The position numbers and the translations under genes are program-made. The notes beneath the pieces are model-generated. The model was given only the letters and a program-made list of their open reading frames with translations, was not told the origin of the DNA and ran no database searches. Positions 43,260 through 45,087 of a DNA stretch of 45,087 bases are shown one piece after another. The stretch comes from an uncultured Verrucomicrobiota bacterium. GTDB taxonomy: Bacteria > Verrucomicrobiota > Verrucomicrobiia > Opitutales > Opitutaceae. The DNA lies in contig CAJCBL010000242.1 in assembly GCA_903960515.1 (NCBI GenBank), forward strand, positions 1 to 45,087, written 5' to 3'. The first letter of the stretch is position 1. Every line of letters begins with the position of its first letter.

Positions 43260-43504
43260 CCGCGACCATGCGAGCCGGCACTACCAAGCTGATACCATGC
43301 GGAGCGGCTTGGGCGATACGCGGCAGGTGGCGGCCCGCAGAGGGGCCGATTGATGGCTCCGGCCCTTGTGGCGTGGTGCTTCCGCCTGCCGGGCGCAGGC
43401 ATTTGTGCGGTGGGTTGGCGGAAATCGACCTGCCCGAGCGATGCGAGCGCGGCACGGCTGATTTCTTTTGTCGCGCACTGTACATCGCCATTGAACATGT
43501 CGGC
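43257..43504. other. Intergenic region with a left element end at the propeller-gene stop
   Basis: The stop TAG of the propeller gene is joined to CCGCGACCATGCG, matching the left terminal repeat AGCCGTAACCATGC with shared bases. The other end is not clear. The rest of the 245 bases is GC-rich without a reliable coding frame; a frame from 43268 continues into the next gene but is composed mostly of Gly, Arg and Cys. Confidence 0.45.
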
Positions 43505-45010
43505 ATGCCTCAAGACGCCGCCCCGGCTGAATCCCTCTCGCTTGGCCACTTGAAGGTGCCCGTGGATGTAGCGTTTCTGCACGCGGTGAACTCCTACACC
43601 GTAGCCATTGCGCAGATGCTTGCCTTCGGCACCGAGAATATCGGCCGGCTGGAGTTGGCGGTGGAGGAGGCGTTTACCAACGCCGTAAAACACTACGCCG
43701 CCGAGCGTGGCCAAACGGAGAATATCCACGTGGACTTTACGCTGGCTGGGAGATCGCTGGTGATCTCCCTGCGCGAGCGCGGCGCCCCCTTCGACCTAAG
43801 CGAGGCGGACAACTACGCTGCAAGTTCGGACGATCTGCTGGACCGCCCCGGGCTAGGGTTGCTGCTCATGCGCCATTGCGTGGACGAGGTCGAACTCCGG
43901 GCCGATGGCCACGCCGGCAAGGAGGTGCGCCTGATCAAGCATCTGCCGCCCGCAGCCGTCGTGCCGGCCGCGCTGCGTGTGGCCGGCGATACCGCCCTGC
44001 GCCGGCTCCGCCATACGGTGACCGAGGCCAACTCCGAAGTGCGCGCACCCACCGAGGCCGATCTGCCGGCCCTGCGCCGGCTGGCGTGGCGCTGCTACGG
44101 CTACAGCTACAACACCGCCTTTTACGACCTCAACCGCCTCACGGCGCTGTTCCATGATCCCTGTTACCTGCCGCTGATCGCCGTTGAGAATGGCACCGAC
44201 AACGTCTTCTCCCATCTGGCCTTGAAGCTGGAGGAGCCCGACGACGTTGTGCCGGAGCAATGTATGGCTTTCAGCGATCCCGGTACACATAGCCCGGGCG
44301 TGGTCGCACGCCTGGCGGCGCGGTCGTGGGACATGATTCTGGCCAACGGATACCAGGGAATGTATGCCAACGCCCTCACGAGCCATCCGATGTCCCAGCG
44401 CGGCCTCACGATGTATTGTCAGACCCAGCCCTGCGCCATGCTGCTGGGGTTTGGGATCCGCGAGATGAGCCCGCAGGAACTGCCGGTGGCCAACCAGCCA
44501 CGGCCTTCCGCTATCGTTCATTTCCGGGCTGCGAACCGGGATGCGGCTGTAGTGTATCCCCCCGCCCGCCACCGGGAATTCATTCAGGAGGTGTACTCAT
44601 GGCTGGAGCTGCCCCGCAGTTTCGGGGATCTCCTGGCGGTGACGATGCCGGAGACTTCGGTGATTCGCCTTGGGCGCAGTGACGAAGCAAACACGATCAC
44701 CATTGCCGTCCGCCGGATTGGAGCCGACTGCCTGCCGCGCATCCGCGAAGCGATGAACGAAGCACGTAAGAACGGCATCGAGGCGATTTGCCTCCGCCTC
44801 CCTCTCGCCTCCCCCGCAACATCGCAGATCGTGGATGCCTGTGAAAGGCTCGGCCTGTCGTTTGCGGGGATCATTCCACTCCTCTGCGCCGGAGAAGACG
44901 TACTGCAGATGCAATGGGTGGGCGCACCGCTCGACATGGATGGCATTCGTATCCATGGCGACCGTGGCCGGCGCGTGTTCGACTACGTTAGAACCTGCCT
45001 GGGCTACTGA
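43505..45010 (+). CDS. Anti-sigma-type histidine kinase-like ATPase fused to a GNAT-like domain
   Basis: A 501-residue protein. Residues about 1-150 form a GHKL ATPase domain of RsbW type: N-box ELAVEEAFTNAVKHY (about 50-64) and G-box RPGLGLLLMRHCVDEVEL (about 114-131), with a region after the N-box lacking the Bergerat lid of true kinases. The remainder (RAPTEADLPALRRLAWRCYGYSYNTAFYDLNRL onwards) is GNAT-like. RsbW proteins bind sigma factors or anti-anti-sigma factors, and the fused GNAT domain suggests acetylation of a partner or a sensory role. No STAS partner is in the window. The start is placed at the ATG 43505. Confidence 0.8.
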   Translation: MPQDAAPAESLSLGHLKVPVDVAFLHAVNSYTVAIAQMLAFGTENIGRLELAVEEAFTNAVKHYAAERGQTENIHVDFTLAGRSLVISLRERGAPFDLSEADNYAASSDDLLDRPGLGLLLMRHCVDEVELRADGHAGKEVRLIKHLPPAAVVPAALRVAGDTALRRLRHTVTEANSEVRAPTEADLPALRRLAWRCYGYSYNTAFYDLNRLTALFHDPCYLPLIAVENGTDNVFSHLALKLEEPDDVVPEQCMAFSDPGTHSPGVVARLAARSWDMILANGYQGMYANALTSHPMSQRGLTMYCQTQPCAMLLGFGIREMSPQELPVANQPRPSAIVHFRAANRDAAVVYPPARHREFIQEVYSWLELPRSFGDLLAVTMPETSVIRLGRSDEANTITIAVRRIGADCLPRIREAMNEARKNGIEAICLRLPLASPATSQIVDACERLGLSFAGIIPLLCAGEDVLQMQWVGAPLDMDGIRIHGDRGRRVFDYVRTCLGY

Positions 45011-45087
45011 GCCGTAACCAGGCAATCGGACTGCGTTGCGCTCGGATAGTGCACCAACTCCGATGACCGTCGTAGGGGCGTGGGGGG
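45011..45087 (+). repeat. MITE/REP-like element, truncated by the window end
   Basis: The stop TGA of the preceding gene is directly followed by GCCGTAACCAGGCAATCG, the left terminal repeat of the family. Then come GCGTTGCGCTCGG and ACCAACTCCGATGACCGTCG, the equivalent of the left half of the 135-bp elements. The start of a hairpin arm (CGTAGGGGCG) is present before the window ends. Confidence 0.75.

Noticed and set aside
42962-43504. A longer N-terminus for the ATPase/GNAT gene starting inside the propeller gene
   Set aside because: The extra residues are an Arg/His/Pro-rich shadow of the propeller gene and spacer; the ATPase domain begins shortly after 43505.

Overview
The window is high-GC DNA from a Gram-negative bacterium with a full outer-membrane assembly set (Lpt transport genes, KdsC, ABC-type O-antigen export). 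Three things suggest a Verrucomicrobiota member, perhaps Opitutales: a secreted protein ending in an FYRI-type C-terminal domain, Ala/Pro-rich tails on envelope proteins, and starts that mostly lack Shine-Dalgarno sequences. No rRNA or other phylogenetic marker is present, so this is an inference.

Region 1 (1-15007, all minus strand) builds surface polysaccharide. Read in the direction of transcription it holds kdsC, an LptC-like gene, lptA and lptB; then the O-antigen ABC permease (wzm), two GDP-mannose 4,6-dehydratase paralogues, the ABC ATPase with a C-terminal sugar-recognition domain (wzt), a glycosyltransferase fused to a decayed methyltransferase-like domain, a second glycosyltransferase, a multi-span membrane protein and a SAM methyltransferase. 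At the left edge the start of another membrane protein gene is broken, apparently by a mobile element end.

Region 2 (15451-22161) concerns membrane lipids. A MarR-type regulator with a strong palindromic operator is followed by a membrane protein, an LplT-like lysophospholipid flippase and an Aas-like acyltransferase/acyl-ACP synthetase. Facing them is a translationally coupled PlsC-like acyltransferase and PAP2-like phosphatase pair.

Region 3 (22610-34397) is mixed: a SNF2 helicase, a lysine 2,3-aminomutase family radical SAM enzyme, a pRiA4b ORF-3-like protein, a large membrane-anchored TPR protein, a WcaI-like glycosyltransferase, a PIG-L deacetylase and a sugar nucleotidyltransferase.

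Region 4 (34584-45087) has tatA with a clear terminator, a ferrous iron operon (two feoA, feoB and a small Cys-rich partner) with a visible promoter and Fur-like box, an mtnA-phzF pair, a secreted Asp-box beta-propeller protein and an anti-sigma-type ATPase/GNAT fusion.

Two intergenic repeat systems stand out. One is a family of about 135 bp MITE/REP-like elements with terminal inverted repeats near GCCGTAACCA and a long internal hairpin; several begin exactly at the stop codon of the preceding gene. The other is a set of heptanucleotide-periodic arrays with different unit sequences. No tRNA, rRNA, CRISPR array or complete insertion sequence was found.
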